Source: Pseudomonadota bacterium (GTDB lineage Bacteria > Pseudomonadota > Alphaproteobacteria > Acetobacterales > Acetobacteraceae). From it: a DNA stretch of 41,672 nucleotides. Below, piece by piece: positions 9,175 through 18,269 of this stretch. The position numbers and the translations under genes were made by a program. The stretch lies in NCBI GenBank assembly GCA_021801465.1, contig JAJYXY010000014.1, positions 1-41,672 on the forward strand, in the 5' to 3' direction. Position 1 is the first letter of the stretch. Each line of letters opens with the position of its first letter. The notes below the pieces were generated by a model, which saw only the letters and a list, made by a program, of their open reading frames with translations, did not search any database and had not been told where the DNA came from.

Positions 9175-9204
9175 AAAAAATAACCACATTGTGGCGGTTA
9201 TTCT
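9173..9204 (-). terminator. Hairpin with a T-tract on the minus strand just after the M20 gene
   Basis: AATAACC (9179-9185) pairs with GGTTATT (9196-9202), with an alternative inner stem CCACA/TGTGG. Read on the minus strand, the stem runs into eight uninterrupted T residues (plus-strand A-run 9173-9180), the form of an intrinsic terminator. In the plus direction there is no good T-tract. No minus-strand gene ends here, so it would block antisense transcription into the hydrolase gene. Confidence 0.5.
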
Positions 9205-9233
9205 GAAAAACTAGCCGTCGAGACTTTGCTCCT

Positions 9234-9256
9234 GGGCCTCGCCGCTGGCGGGGCCC
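9234..9256 (+). terminator. Strong GC hairpin between the M20 gene and pepF, probable terminator
   Basis: GGGCCTCGCC pairs with GGCGGGGCCC over ten base pairs (one G-T wobble) around a GCT loop, followed by TTTGACCTTCTT. The T-tract is imperfect, so this may be a weak intrinsic terminator or an attenuating hairpin in the pepF leader. Confidence 0.5.
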
Positions 9257-9315
9257 TTTGACCTTCTTGGGGGATTGATTACATCACGACCATCACTCAG
9301 ACGAGGTCGTTCCCG

Positions 9316-11121
9316 ATGCCCGCCTCCCCGCCCGATAGCGCCACCCAAAAACGCGCCGCCGAGAGCAAACTCCCTTCCTGGGATCTCGGCGATCTCTATC
9401 AAGGCCCAGAGAGCCCCGAGATCGCGGCCGATCTCGCCGCAGCCGAGAAAGCCGCCAAAGCGTTCGAAAGCGCCCATGCCGGCAAAATCGCCGCACTTTC
9501 GGGTGATGCGCTGGCGGCGGCGATCGCGACCTATGAGCAGATCGAGGAGCGGCTCGGCCGTTTGATCTCTTACGCCCAGCTTCTCTTCGCCGCCTGCTCG
9601 ACCGATGCCGAACGTGGGCGCTTTTATCAGACCATCACCGAGCGGGTGACCGCGACCAGCAGCCATTTATTGTTCTTCACCCTTGAGCTGAACCGGCTCG
9701 ACGAGGCGGCATTGGCGCGCAAACGCGCAGCCCCCGCGCTTGCCCGCTGGCAGCCTTGGCTTGAGGATCTCCGCGTCTTCCGGGACCACCAGCTCTCAGA
9801 CGAGCTGGAAAAACTCTTGCATGAGAAGGAAGTGACCGGCCAGGCCGCATGGAGCCGGCTTTTCGACGAGACCATCGCCGCGCTGCGTATTCCGATCGAC
9901 GGCGAGATGCTGACGGTCAACGCGGCGCTGGAAAAACTCTCCGATCGCGACCGTGGCATACGCGCGCGCGCCGCGCGCGCGATCGGCGAGGTGTTTTCGA
10001 CTAACGTCCGTCTATTTTCGTTTATTACCAACACCCTAGCCAAAGACAAAGAGACGATCGACACCTGGCGCCGCTATCCGCAGCCATGGAGCTATCGCAA
10101 TCGCGCCAATATGGTGGAAGACGAGGTTGTGGCGGCGTTGGAGGAGACAGTGGTCGGCGCCTATCCGCGCCTCTCGCATCGCTATTACGCGTTGAAAGCG
10201 AAATGGCTCGGCCTCGAACGCCTGCAATACTGGGACCGCAACGCCCCCTTGCCTGACGACGAGGATCGGCAAATCCCGTGGGCAGAGGCAACGCGGCGCG
10301 TGCTCGACGCCTATGATGCGTTTTCGCCCGAGCTCGCGGCGACGGCGCGGCCGTTCTTCGAGCGCCCCTGGATCGATGCCGCCCCGAGCCCAGGCAAAGC
10401 CGGGGGGGCCTTCGCCCATCCGACGGTGCCCTCCGCACATCCCTATCTTTTGCTTAATTATCATGGCCGTACGCGCGACGTCATGACGCTTGCGCATGAA
10501 CTCGGCCATGGCGTGCACCAGGTGCTGGCGAGCGCTCAGGGCTATCTGCTCGCGAATACGCCGCTGACTTTGGCCGAGACCGCGTCAGTGTTTGGCGAGA
10601 TGCTGACCTTTCGCGCCCTTCTCGACGCCGAGCGCGATCCCGCCCGGCGGCGGGTGATGCTGGCGGCGAAGATCGAGGACATGCTGAACACCGTCGTCCG
10701 CCAAATCGCCTTTTATCGCTTTGAAAAGCGGCTCCATCTTGCGCGGCGGGAGGGGGAGCTTTTGCCGGCGCAAATCGGTGACATCTGGCTTGAGGTCCAA
10801 CGCGAAAGCCTCGGGCCGGCCTTCGAATTCAGCGACGATTATGCTGTCTATTGGGCCTATATCCCGCATTTCATCCACAGCCCTTTTTATGTCTACGCCT
10901 ATGCGTTCGGCGATTGCCTGGTGAATGCGCTCTACGGCGTGTTTCAGGATGGGCATCCCGGATTTGCCAAGAAATATCTCGATCTCCTGCGCGCTGGCGG
11001 CAGCAAGCGGCACCGCGAATTGCTCGCCCCGTTCGGGCTCGACGCCGCCGATCCGGCGTTCTGGCGTCGTGGCACCGAGGTGATCGCCGGTTTCATCGAC
11101 CAGCTCGAGGCGATGGGCTGA
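9316..11121 (+). CDS. pepF: Oligoendopeptidase F, M3 family zinc metallopeptidase
   Basis: This 601-aa cytoplasmic peptidase is of the M3B (PepF/M3) family and cleaves oligopeptides. The zinc motif HELGHGVHQ (His394, Glu395, His398) is intact, and the third ligand Glu lies in the following TLAETASVFGEML helix. The N-terminal LPSWDLGDLYQGPESPE segment is typical of the family. Length is normal. Its stop overlaps the next gene's start by one base (TGATG), so the AarF kinase gene is translationally coupled to it. A 141-nt leader with two hairpins separates it from the M20 gene. Confidence 0.93.
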   Translation: MPASPPDSATQKRAAESKLPSWDLGDLYQGPESPEIAADLAAAEKAAKAFESAHAGKIAALSGDALAAAIATYEQIEERLGRLISYAQLLFAACSTDAERGRFYQTITERVTATSSHLLFFTLELNRLDEAALARKRAAPALARWQPWLEDLRVFRDHQLSDELEKLLHEKEVTGQAAWSRLFDETIAALRIPIDGEMLTVNAALEKLSDRDRGIRARAARAIGEVFSTNVRLFSFITNTLAKDKETIDTWRRYPQPWSYRNRANMVEDEVVAALEETVVGAYPRLSHRYYALKAKWLGLERLQYWDRNAPLPDDEDRQIPWAEATRRVLDAYDAFSPELAATARPFFERPWIDAAPSPGKAGGAFAHPTVPSAHPYLLLNYHGRTRDVMTLAHELGHGVHQVLASAQGYLLANTPLTLAETASVFGEMLTFRALLDAERDPARRRVMLAAKIEDMLNTVVRQIAFYRFEKRLHLARREGELLPAQIGDIWLEVQRESLGPAFEFSDDYAVYWAYIPHFIHSPFYVYAYAFGDCLVNALYGVFQDGHPGFAKKYLDLLRAGGSKRHRELLAPFGLDAADPAFWRRGTEVIAGFIDQLEAMG

Positions 11122-12494
11122 TGGCCGATTTTTCCGAGACCGAGGGGCGGCGCGACGGCTCGACCCTGTTTGGCGAAATCAAGCGCATGGCGCGCACCTC
11201 GGGTGCCGTTGGCGGCATCGCCGCCCGCGTCGCCGGCGCCCGGCTGTTTGGCATCCAGACCGATCGCGGCAAGCACGCGGAGGATTTGAAAGTCATTCTC
11301 GGCGGTCTCAAAGGGCCGCTGATGAAGGTCGCGCAATTTCTCTCGACGGTGCCCGATGCACTCCCCGCCGAATATGCCGCCGAACTCGCGGAATTGCAGG
11401 CCAATGCCCCGCCGATGGGCCGCGCCTTCGTCCGCCGCCGGATGGAGAGCGAACTCGGCCGCGACTGGCGCAAGCGCTTCGCGCATTTCGAAGAGGAAGC
11501 CGCCGCCGCGGCCAGCCTCGGCCAAGTGCATCGCGCCAGCCTACCCGATGGCAGCCGGGTTGCCTGCAAGCTGCAATACCCGGATATGCCGAGCACGGTG
11601 GAGGCCGATCTCCGCCAGTTGAAGCTCGCGATGGCGGTCTATCACCGGATGGATAACGCCATCCGCCAAGGCGAAATCTATAACGAAATCGCCGAACGGC
11701 TGCGCGAGGAGCTCGATTATCGGCGTGAAGCGGCCCAGATGCGGCTTTACGGGCAGATGCTGGCCGATCAGCCGATGGTTCACGTGCCGCATCCGGTCGA
11801 GGCCTATTGCACGTCGCGACTGCTCACCATGACCTGGCTCGATGGTGAGCCGCTATTGCGTTGGCTCGGCGAAAATCCGCCGCAGGAGGCGCGCAACCGC
11901 ATCGCGGAGGCGCTGTTTCGCGCCTGGTACGTGCCGCTCTATCGATTTGGCGTGATCCACGGCGACCCGCATCCCGGCAATTACCAGGTGGCGCCGCAAG
12001 GCGGGGTCAATCTGCTCGATTTCGGTGCGATCCGCGTCTTTCCGCCGCGTTTCGTGCGCGGCGTGATCGATCTTTACGAGGCCGTGCGCGATAACGACGA
12101 AGACCGCGCCCACGCCGCCTATGTCTCTTGGGGATTTAGCGATATTACCCGAGAGAAAATGGAAGTGCTCAATCTTTGGGCAAAATTTCTCTACGAGCCC
12201 CTGATGCAAGATCGCCCACGGCGCATCCAGGAGACGAATGACACGCAATTCGGCCGCGCGGTTGCGGAAAAAGTGCATGAGGGTTTGCAACGCACCGGAG
12301 GCGTACAGCCCCCGCGCGAATTTTTGCTCATGGATCGCTCGGCGATCGGACTTGGCAGCGTGTTTTTACGCCTTGGCGCCGAACTCAACTGGCATCGGAT
12401 GTTTCACGAACTGATCGCCGATTTCGATACGGAAGCTCTGGCGGCGCGCCAGAGTGCTGCCCTCGCCGAAGCCGGGGTGCCGGCGCCAACTTAA
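11121..12494 (+). CDS. AarF/ABC1/UbiB-family atypical protein kinase-like protein
   Basis: This 457-aa member of the UbiB/ADCK (COG0661) family has homologues that support ubiquinone biosynthesis or lipid transport. The Ala-rich nucleotide loop AAAASLGQVHRA (about residues 126-137) and the kinase catalytic HGDPHPGNY (about 280) are present, followed by LLDFGAIR (DFG-like). The family's N-terminal KxGQ motif reads KVAQ here (GPLMKVAQFLSTVPDALP), a Gly-to-Ala variant. The ORF track starts at 10851 inside pepF; the ATG at 11121 overlapping the pepF stop is preferred. No other ubi gene is in the window. It converges on coxM. Confidence 0.85.
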   Translation: MADFSETEGRRDGSTLFGEIKRMARTSGAVGGIAARVAGARLFGIQTDRGKHAEDLKVILGGLKGPLMKVAQFLSTVPDALPAEYAAELAELQANAPPMGRAFVRRRMESELGRDWRKRFAHFEEEAAAAASLGQVHRASLPDGSRVACKLQYPDMPSTVEADLRQLKLAMAVYHRMDNAIRQGEIYNEIAERLREELDYRREAAQMRLYGQMLADQPMVHVPHPVEAYCTSRLLTMTWLDGEPLLRWLGENPPQEARNRIAEALFRAWYVPLYRFGVIHGDPHPGNYQVAPQGGVNLLDFGAIRVFPPRFVRGVIDLYEAVRDNDEDRAHAAYVSWGFSDITREKMEVLNLWAKFLYEPLMQDRPRRIQETNDTQFGRAVAEKVHEGLQRTGGVQPPREFLLMDRSAIGLGSVFLRLGAELNWHRMFHELIADFDTEALAARQSAALAEAGVPAPT

Positions 12495-12587
12495 ACCTTC
12501 GTCACACGCGGCCAGACGGAAACCGAGCAGGGCGAAACGCAGCGGGATACAGGCGAGAGCCGTACCCCGCTACCTCGAAAGTCGCGT

Positions 12588-13382
12588 TCAGGCGGCGGCG
12601 ACCGCGCGTTTCGCCATCACCGTGATCAGATGGGCGCGATAGGCGGCGCTGCCGTGGATATCGCTGTTCAACCCCTCGGGCGAAACTTTCACGCCCGCGA
12701 TCGCGTCCGGCGACCAGGATTTGGCGAGCGCCGCTTCCATCTCCGGCACCCGGAACACGCCGTTCTGCCCCGCGCCGGTGACGGCGACACGCACCCCCGC
12801 CGGCCCCTTGGCAACGAACACGCCGACCATCGCGTAACGCGAGGCGGGCTGGCGGAATTTCTCGTAGGCCGACTTCTCGACCGGCAGCGGGAATTCGACG
12901 GCGGTGATGATCTCGTCAGGCTCGAGGGCGGTCGTGAACATGCCCTGGAAGAAATCATCGGCCTTGATCGCCCGCTTATTGGTCTTGATGACGGCACCCA
13001 GCGCCAAGACCGCCGCCGGATAGCAAGCGGAGGGGTCGTTATTGGCGAGCGAGCCGCCGATGGTGCCGCGATGGCGAACCTGATTATCGCCGATCCAGGA
13101 GGCGAGCATGGCGAGGCCCGGGATCGCCTTTTTCACCTCCGCCGAGCGGGCGACGGTCGCGTGCGTCGTCATCGCGCCGATGGTCACGCTGTTGGCAGAG
13201 ACGCTGATCCCCGAAAGCTTGAGGCCGGCGAGGTCGATGACCGCGGAGGGCTTGTTGAGCCGCTGCTTGAGGACGGGGATGAAAGTCTGGCCGCCGGCAA
13301 GAAGTTTGGCCTCGGCGTCGCCGGCGAGAAGCTTCACCGCATCGGCGACGCTGGCAGGTTTCTGATAAGCGAAATCGTACAT
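12588..13382 (-). CDS. coxM: Molybdenum hydroxylase medium (FAD-binding) subunit, CoxM-like
   Basis: This 264-aa protein is the FAD-binding subunit of a xanthine dehydrogenase/CO dehydrogenase-type enzyme. Both FAD loops are visible: LLAGGQTFIPVLK (residues 27-39) and the later TIGGSLANNDPSACYPA. It passes electrons from the two [2Fe-2S] clusters of CoxS to the final acceptor. It is the last gene of a minus-strand coxS-coxL-coxM order and starts 9 nt after the coxL stop. The gene symbol reflects family similarity, not proof of CO oxidation. Confidence 0.88.
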   Translation of the reverse strand: MYDFAYQKPASVADAVKLLAGDAEAKLLAGGQTFIPVLKQRLNKPSAVIDLAGLKLSGISVSANSVTIGAMTTHATVARSAEVKKAIPGLAMLASWIGDNQVRHRGTIGGSLANNDPSACYPAAVLALGAVIKTNKRAIKADDFFQGMFTTALEPDEIITAVEFPLPVEKSAYEKFRQPASRYAMVGVFVAKGPAGVRVAVTGAGQNGVFRVPEMEAALAKSWSPDAIAGVKVSPEGLNSDIHGSAAYRAHLITVMAKRAVAAA

Positions 13383-13391
13383 GCTTGGCTC

Positions 13392-15770
13392 CTATTCCGC
13401 GGCCATCTTCGGCCGGTTGGCCGCAATGATCGACCAGATTTTCTCGGGCGTTGCCGGCATGTCGATATGCCGCACGCCATAGTCCTTGAGGGCATCGACC
13501 ACGGCGTTGATCACCGCGGGCGGGCTACCGATGGCGCCGACCTCGCCGCACCCCTTCGACCCCAGCGGGTTGTGGGTGCAGAGCGTGATTTCGGTGCCGA
13601 CGGTGATGTTGGGGAGATTGTCGGCGCGCGGCATGGTGTAGTCCATGAACGAGCCGGAGAGAAGCTGGCCGTTCGCATCGTAAGCCGCGCCTTCCAGCAG
13701 CGCCTGACCGATCCCCTGCGCGACCCCGCCTTGTACCTGCCCCTCGACGATCATCGGGTTGATTACCCGCCCGACATCATCGACGGCGACGAAGTTGACC
13801 ACCTTGGTCACGCCTGTTTCGGGGTCGATCTCGACTTCACAAACATGGCAGCCGCCGGGATAGGTGAAGTTTTTCGGGTCGTAAAACGCGGTCTCCTCCA
13901 GCCCCGGCTCCAACTCCTCGATCGGATAATTATGCGGGACATAGGCGGCGAGAGAGATTTCGGCGAGCGCCTTCGCTTTGTCGGTGCCGGCGACACGGAA
14001 GGCGCCGTCCTTGAACTCGATATCCTCGACGGAGGCTTCCATCAAATGAGCGGCGATGCGCTTGCCCTTGGCGATGATCTTGTCCATCGCCTTGACCATC
14101 GCCGAGCCGCCGACGGCAAGCGAACGGCTGCCATAGGTGCCCATACCGAAGGGGATTTCGCCGGTATCGCCATGCACCACGTCAACCTGATCGAACGGCA
14201 CACCGAGTTGATCCGCGACGAGCTGCGCAAACGTGGTCTCATGGCCCTGGCCGTGGCTATGGGCGCCGGTGAAGACGGTGACGCTGCCGGTTGGGTGGAC
14301 GCGGATATTGGCGACCTCATAAAGCCCGGCGCGGGCGCCGAGGGCGCCGGCGACATGGCTCGGGGCGATGCCGCAGGCTTCGAGATAGGTGGAAATCCCG
14401 ATGCCGCGCAGCTTGCCGCGCCGCGCCGCCTCTGCCCGGCGCGCCGGAAAGCCCGCATAATCGGCGGCTTTGAGCGCCTCGGCGAGCGTCATTTCGTGAT
14501 TGCCGCTGTCATATTGCAGGGCGACCGGGGTTTGATAGGGATAGGCGTCGGCGGGGATGAAATTCTTCCGCCGCAATTCCACCCGGTCGATCCCGGTCTC
14601 CTGCGCGACGACATCGACCAAGCGTTCGAGCAGAAACGCCGCCTCCGGCCGCCCGGCGCCACGATAGGCATCGACCGGGACGGTGTTGGTGAAGATCGCC
14701 TTGACCTCGGCATAGATCGCCGGGGTTTTATAGACGCCGGCGAGCAGCGTCGCATACAGATAGGTCGGGACGGAGGGCGCGAAGGTCGAGAGATAAGCGC
14801 CCATATTGGCGAGCGTCGAGACCCTGAGCGCAAGGAAATGCCCCTCCTCATCGACCGCCATTTCGGCGTGGCTGACATGATCGCGACCATGCGCATCCGA
14901 CATGAAGCTTTCCGAGCGCTCGGCGGTCCATTTCACCGGCCGGCGCAATTTGCCTGCGGCCCAGGTGACGATCGCCTCCTCGGCATAGTGATAGATTTTC
15001 GACCCGAACCCACCGCCGACATCGGGGGCGATGATACGAAGCTTGTGCTCGGGGATGTGCAAAACGAAGGCGCCCATCAAGAGGCGGATGACGTGCGGGT
15101 TCTGGCTGGTGGTGGAGAGCGTGTAATGGCCGGAGACGTCGCATTCGCCGAGCGCTGCGCGTGGCTCCATTGCGTTCGGGATCAGCCGGTTATTGACGAG
15201 GTCGAGTTTGACCACGTGCTTGGCGCGCGCGAACGCGGCATCGACCGCGCCCTTGTCGCCGATATGCCAGTCATAGCAGACATTGCCGGCGACCTCGTCA
15301 TGCACCAAGGGGGCGCCGGGGGCGCTGGCCGCGCGGATATCGGCAACGCCGGGCAAATCCTCGAAATCGATCACCAGCAATTCCGCCGCGTCCTTGGCCT
15401 GGGCCTTGGTTTCGGCGATCACCACGGCGATCGGGTCGCCGACATGCCGCACCTTGCCGGTGGCGAGCACCGGATGCATGGGCTCGGCCATCGGGCTGCC
15501 ATCCTTGTTGTGGATCTGCCAGCCACAGGGCAGCCCGCCGATGCCATCGGCTGCCATGTCGGCGCCGGTATAAACCGCGATCACCCCGGGCGCGGCGGCG
15601 GCGGCGCTGGAATCGATGCTCTTGATCCGCGCATGCGGGCGATCGGAGCGGCGGATAGCGGCGTAAACCTGGCCGGGGCGGTTCATATCATCGACATAGT
15701 GGCCACGCCCGGCCAAGAACCGGCCATCTTCACGGCGCTTGACGGAAGCGCCAATCCCTTCGAAAGCCAT
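13392..15770 (-). CDS. coxL: Molybdenum hydroxylase large (molybdopterin-binding) subunit, form II CoxL-like
   Basis: This 792-aa protein is the catalytic subunit of the xanthine oxidase superfamily, binding Mo-pterin cytosine dinucleotide. It begins [21 protein letters not shown], the typical CoxL N-terminus, and has GGGFGSK and the conserved late Glu region [13 protein letters not shown] that holds the catalytic Glu. The active-site loop reads AYRGAGR (residues 368-374). This is the form II pattern, not the AYRCSFR loop with the Cu-binding Cys that marks true (form I) CO dehydrogenase. The substrate is therefore probably an aldehyde, purine or N-heterocycle and is not known. No maturation genes (coxDEFG) are in the window. 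Confidence 0.9.
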   Translation of the reverse strand: MAFEGIGASVKRREDGRFLAGRGHYVDDMNRPGQVYAAIRRSDRPHARIKSIDSSAAAAAPGVIAVYTGADMAADGIGGLPCGWQIHNKDGSPMAEPMHPVLATGKVRHVGDPIAVVIAETKAQAKDAAELLVIDFEDLPGVADIRAASAPGAPLVHDEVAGNVCYDWHIGDKGAVDAAFARAKHVVKLDLVNNRLIPNAMEPRAALGECDVSGHYTLSTTSQNPHVIRLLMGAFVLHIPEHKLRIIAPDVGGGFGSKIYHYAEEAIVTWAAGKLRRPVKWTAERSESFMSDAHGRDHVSHAEMAVDEEGHFLALRVSTLANMGAYLSTFAPSVPTYLYATLLAGVYKTPAIYAEVKAIFTNTVPVDAYRGAGRPEAAFLLERLVDVVAQETGIDRVELRRKNFIPADAYPYQTPVALQYDSGNHEMTLAEALKAADYAGFPARRAEAARRGKLRGIGISTYLEACGIAPSHVAGALGARAGLYEVANIRVHPTGSVTVFTGAHSHGQGHETTFAQLVADQLGVPFDQVDVVHGDTGEIPFGMGTYGSRSLAVGGSAMVKAMDKIIAKGKRIAAHLMEASVEDIEFKDGAFRVAGTDKAKALAEISLAAYVPHNYPIEELEPGLEETAFYDPKNFTYPGGCHVCEVEIDPETGVTKVVNFVAVDDVGRVINPMIVEGQVQGGVAQGIGQALLEGAAYDANGQLLSGSFMDYTMPRADNLPNITVGTEITLCTHNPLGSKGCGEVGAIGSPPAVINAVVDALKDYGVRHIDMPATPEKIWSIIAANRPKMAAE

Positions 15771-15857
15771 GCAACCCTCCCTTGGGGTCTCGCGCGGATG
15801 CGTATTGTTCTTGCCGCGTCGCGTTACGTGAAAAAATCTCTGTCGCCGATTCCGTGC

Positions 15858-16343
15858 TCAGGCCGCGTGCTTTTGGTGCATCAATGGAAAAGCCGCGGCG
15901 ATCGCCTTGACGATATTGTGATAGCCGGTGCAGCGGCAGAGATTGCCCTCGAGCTCCTCGCGGATTTGCTCTTCGCTCAAGCCTTCCGGGTGTTTTTGCA
16001 CGATGTCGATCGCGCTCATCACCATCCCCGGTGTGCAATAGCCGCATTGCAGGGCGTGGTGCTCGCGGAACATCGCCTGCATCGGGTGCAACGTGCCATC
16101 GGCCGCCGCCAGCCCCTCGATCGTCGTAACCTCGGCCCCGTCAGCCTGAAGCGCAAGCATGGTGCAGGATTTTACCGAATCGCCGTTAACATGCACGACG
16201 CACGCGCCGCACTGGCTGGTATCGCAGCCGATATGGGTGCCGGTCAGGCCGAGTTTCTCGCGCAACAGCTCAACCAGCAGCGTGCGCCCCTCGACCTCGG
16301 CGGACACCGCCTTGCCGTTCACTTTAAGCGAAATTGTCGGCAT
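15858..16343 (-). CDS. coxS: Molybdenum hydroxylase small ([2Fe-2S]) subunit, CoxS-like
   Basis: This 161-aa protein carries two [2Fe-2S] clusters. The N-terminal plant-ferredoxin-type set is in [16 protein letters not shown] with a later SC, and the C-terminal set is in [11 protein letters not shown] and [11 protein letters not shown]. It transfers electrons from the Mo centre in CoxL to FAD in CoxM. The start has a strong AAGGGGAG Shine-Dalgarno. It is the first gene of the operon and is separated from ybaK by 166 nt, where a promoter may lie (a TTGACC box is visible but lacks a good -10). A further 87 nt separates it from coxL. Confidence 0.92.
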   Translation of the reverse strand: MPTISLKVNGKAVSAEVEGRTLLVELLREKLGLTGTHIGCDTSQCGACVVHVNGDSVKSCTMLALQADGAEVTTIEGLAAADGTLHPMQAMFREHHALQCGYCTPGMVMSAIDIVQKHPEGLSEEQIREELEGNLCRCTGYHNIVKAIAAAFPLMHQKHAA

Positions 16344-16509
16344 CTCATCTCCCCTTCACGCCACGTATCCGGTTTCAACGCCCCGCGACTGGCGGGCTGA
16401 TTGCGCGCGAGTGTGCCGGGGCGGCCTTACAGGGTCAAGCGGGGCCAAGGGCGATTTTGCCACGAAAAAGATATGCAAGTCATTGGCGTCCTTCGTTATT
16501 TTTATTCAT

Positions 16510-17007
16510 TCATAACGCCTCAGCGCGTAGCGCCACCACCCGCCCGCCAGTCAGCCGCACCAGCGCCGCCGCCGAGGTCTGAAACAAGTAATCCGGCGCC
16601 CCGGCCGCCGCGAAAATAGGGTCGAGCGCCAAGAGATCCGCGTCGATCACCGTCTCGGGTGCGGTCAGATGGCCGATCGGGGCAACGCCGCCGATCGCGA
16701 AGCCCGTGACCGCCCGCACGAAGCCGGCATCGGCGCGGCCGATCTCGGCGCCTGGGAACAGGGCGGCAAGGCGCCCCGGATCGACCCGGTTGGCACCCGA
16801 GACCAAGGCCAGAAGCGGCGCGTCACCGAGACGAAACACCAGCGATTTGACGATCTGCGCCACAGCACAGCCAACCGCCGCCGCGGCCTCCTCCGCCGTG
16901 CGCGCGCCCGCCGGCGCCGGCCTGATGGTATCGGCATGGCCCGCAGCCAGCAGCGCCGCCCGCACCCGCGCGACCGACCCCGCCGATTTTCCCGCCCGAC
17001 CCGCCAT
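16510..17007 (-). CDS. YbaK/EbsC-family aminoacyl-tRNA deacylase
   Basis: This protein of about 165 aa has the YbaK/ProX editing-domain fold, which hydrolyses mischarged tRNAs such as Cys- or Ala-tRNAPro in trans. It shows [12 protein letters not shown], the conserved Lys in QIVKSLVFR, and a Gly-rich [11 protein letters not shown] segment, all typical. The ORF track starts at 17058, but that overlaps the divergent hemW. The ATG at 17007 is preceded by a purine-rich GGGGAGCGGGGG stretch and gives the usual family N-terminus ([14 protein letters not shown]), so it is preferred. The exact editing specificity cannot be told. Confidence 0.85.
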   Translation of the reverse strand: MAGRAGKSAGSVARVRAALLAAGHADTIRPAPAGARTAEEAAAAVGCAVAQIVKSLVFRLGDAPLLALVSGANRVDPGRLAALFPGAEIGRADAGFVRAVTGFAIGGVAPIGHLTAPETVIDADLLALDPIFAAAGAPDYLFQTSAAALVRLTGGRVVALRAEAL

Positions 17008-17047
17008 TCCCCCGCTCCCCATTGCCATCGGCACAGCATCGGCCGAT

Positions 17048-18202
17048 ATGCCCGCCATGCTCGCACTTTATATCCATTGGCCGTTCTGCCGCGCCAAGTG
17101 CCCCTATTGTGATTTCAACAGCCATGTGCGCGAGCAAGCCGACAGCCGCCGCTTCGTCGCCGCCTTGCGCGCCGAACTCGCCCATGAGGGAGAGCGATTG
17201 GGAAAACGCCGGCTCGCCTCGATCTTCTTTGGCGGCGGCACGCCGAGCCTGATGGACCCCGACGCCGTCGCCGCCCTGATCGCCGATGCGCGGCGGCTTT
17301 TCGCGCCGGAAGACGATCTCGAAATCACCCTGGAAGCCAACCCGACCAGCGTGGAGGCGAAGAAACTCGTCGCCTTCCGTGACGCCGGCGTCAACCGCCT
17401 CTCGCTCGGCATCCAAAGTCTCGACCCTGCCGCGCTTGCTTGGCTCGGGCGGCGCCATTCCGTGGGCGAGGCGATCGCCGCCCTCGAACGTGGGCGGGAA
17501 ATTTTCCCCCGCCTCTCCTTCGATCTCATCTACGCCCGCCCCGGCCAAAGCGTCCCCGCCTGGCGCGGCGAATTGCGGCGGGCGCTCACCCTCGCCGCCG
17601 ATCATCTCTCGCTGTATCAGCTCACCATCGAGCCCGGCACCGCCTTCGAGACCGCCCATGCCCGTGGCGAGATCACCCTCCCCGACCCCGATCACGCCGC
17701 CGCCCTCTACCAGGCGACCGGCGAGGAAGCCGCGCGGTTCGGGCTTTTTGCCTATGAAATCTCCAATTACGCCAAGCGTGGCGCCGAAAGCCGCCACAAC
17801 CTCGCCTATTGGCGCTATCATGATTACGCTGGAATAGGCCCCGGTGCGCATGGCCGGCTTTCACGCGCAGGAGCCCGGCTCGCAACCCGCCGTCACCGCG
17901 TCCCCGAACTCTGGGCCGCGCGCGTCGAGGAGAACGGCCACGGCAGCATCGAGGAGACGCCGCTCACCGCGAGCGAACAAGCCCGCGAAATGCTGCTCAT
18001 GGGCTTGCGGCTCACCGAGGGCGTCGATCTCGCCCGCCTCGCGCGCGAAACCGGGCTGACGCAGGAGATGGCGATCGACAGCGAAACCCTGCGCGCCGCC
18101 TTGGCCGAAGGCTACCTCACATGGCGTGAGACCGGCCGCTTGGCCACCCTTCCCGAAGGGCGCCTTCGCCTCGATGCGCTACTCGCGGCTTTGGTACGTT
18201 AA
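17048..18202 (+). CDS. hemW: Radical SAM protein HemW (heme chaperone, HemN-like)
   Basis: This 384-aa radical SAM protein has the cluster motif FCRAKCPYCDF (Cys14, Cys18, Cys21). It is followed by FFGGGTPSLM, the ANPTS segment and NRLSLGIQSLD, all typical of HemW, a heme-delivery protein often misnamed coproporphyrinogen III oxidase. It lacks the long N-terminus of true HemN. The ORF track starts at 16706, in sequence antisense to ybaK. The ATG at 17048 or 17057 (MLALYIHWPF) fits the family; I chose 17048, with no clear Shine-Dalgarno for either. It is divergent from ybaK with about 40 bp between starts. Confidence 0.92.
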   Translation: MPAMLALYIHWPFCRAKCPYCDFNSHVREQADSRRFVAALRAELAHEGERLGKRRLASIFFGGGTPSLMDPDAVAALIADARRLFAPEDDLEITLEANPTSVEAKKLVAFRDAGVNRLSLGIQSLDPAALAWLGRRHSVGEAIAALERGREIFPRLSFDLIYARPGQSVPAWRGELRRALTLAADHLSLYQLTIEPGTAFETAHARGEITLPDPDHAAALYQATGEEAARFGLFAYEISNYAKRGAESRHNLAYWRYHDYAGIGPGAHGRLSRAGARLATRRHRVPELWAARVEENGHGSIEETPLTASEQAREMLLMGLRLTEGVDLARLARETGLTQEMAIDSETLRAALAEGYLTWRETGRLATLPEGRLRLDALLAALVR

Positions 18203-18218
18203 AAAGGGGCGGAAAGCT

Positions 18219-18240
18219 GTTCTTTTTTGAAAAAAAGAAC
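18219..18240. terminator. Perfect 10-bp inverted repeat after hemW, probable bidirectional terminator
   Basis: GTTCTTTTTT (18219-18228) and AAAAAAGAAC (18231-18240) form a perfect inverted repeat in the 67-bp gap between convergent hemW and the DUF2125 gene, followed by CCAAAAAACTTTTTCC. The AT-rich stem in a GC-rich background and its convergent position suggest a terminator or an interspersed repeat element. Confidence 0.5.
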
Positions 18241-18269
18241 CAAAAAACTTTTTCCTGAAGGGCTTTGCT

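Noticed and set aside
7954-9189. 411-aa minus-strand ORF
   Set aside because: It is antisense to the M20 amidohydrolase, which has all metal-binding motifs.
9275-9287. FNR-like TTGAT-TAC-ATCAC upstream of pepF
   Set aside because: The half-sites are three rather than four bases apart and the last base is wrong, so it does not fit the FNR dyad.
12630-16400. 1256-aa plus-strand ORF
   Set aside because: It lies wholly antisense to coxM, coxL and coxS, whose motifs are unmistakable. Long antisense frames are expected in GC-rich coding DNA.
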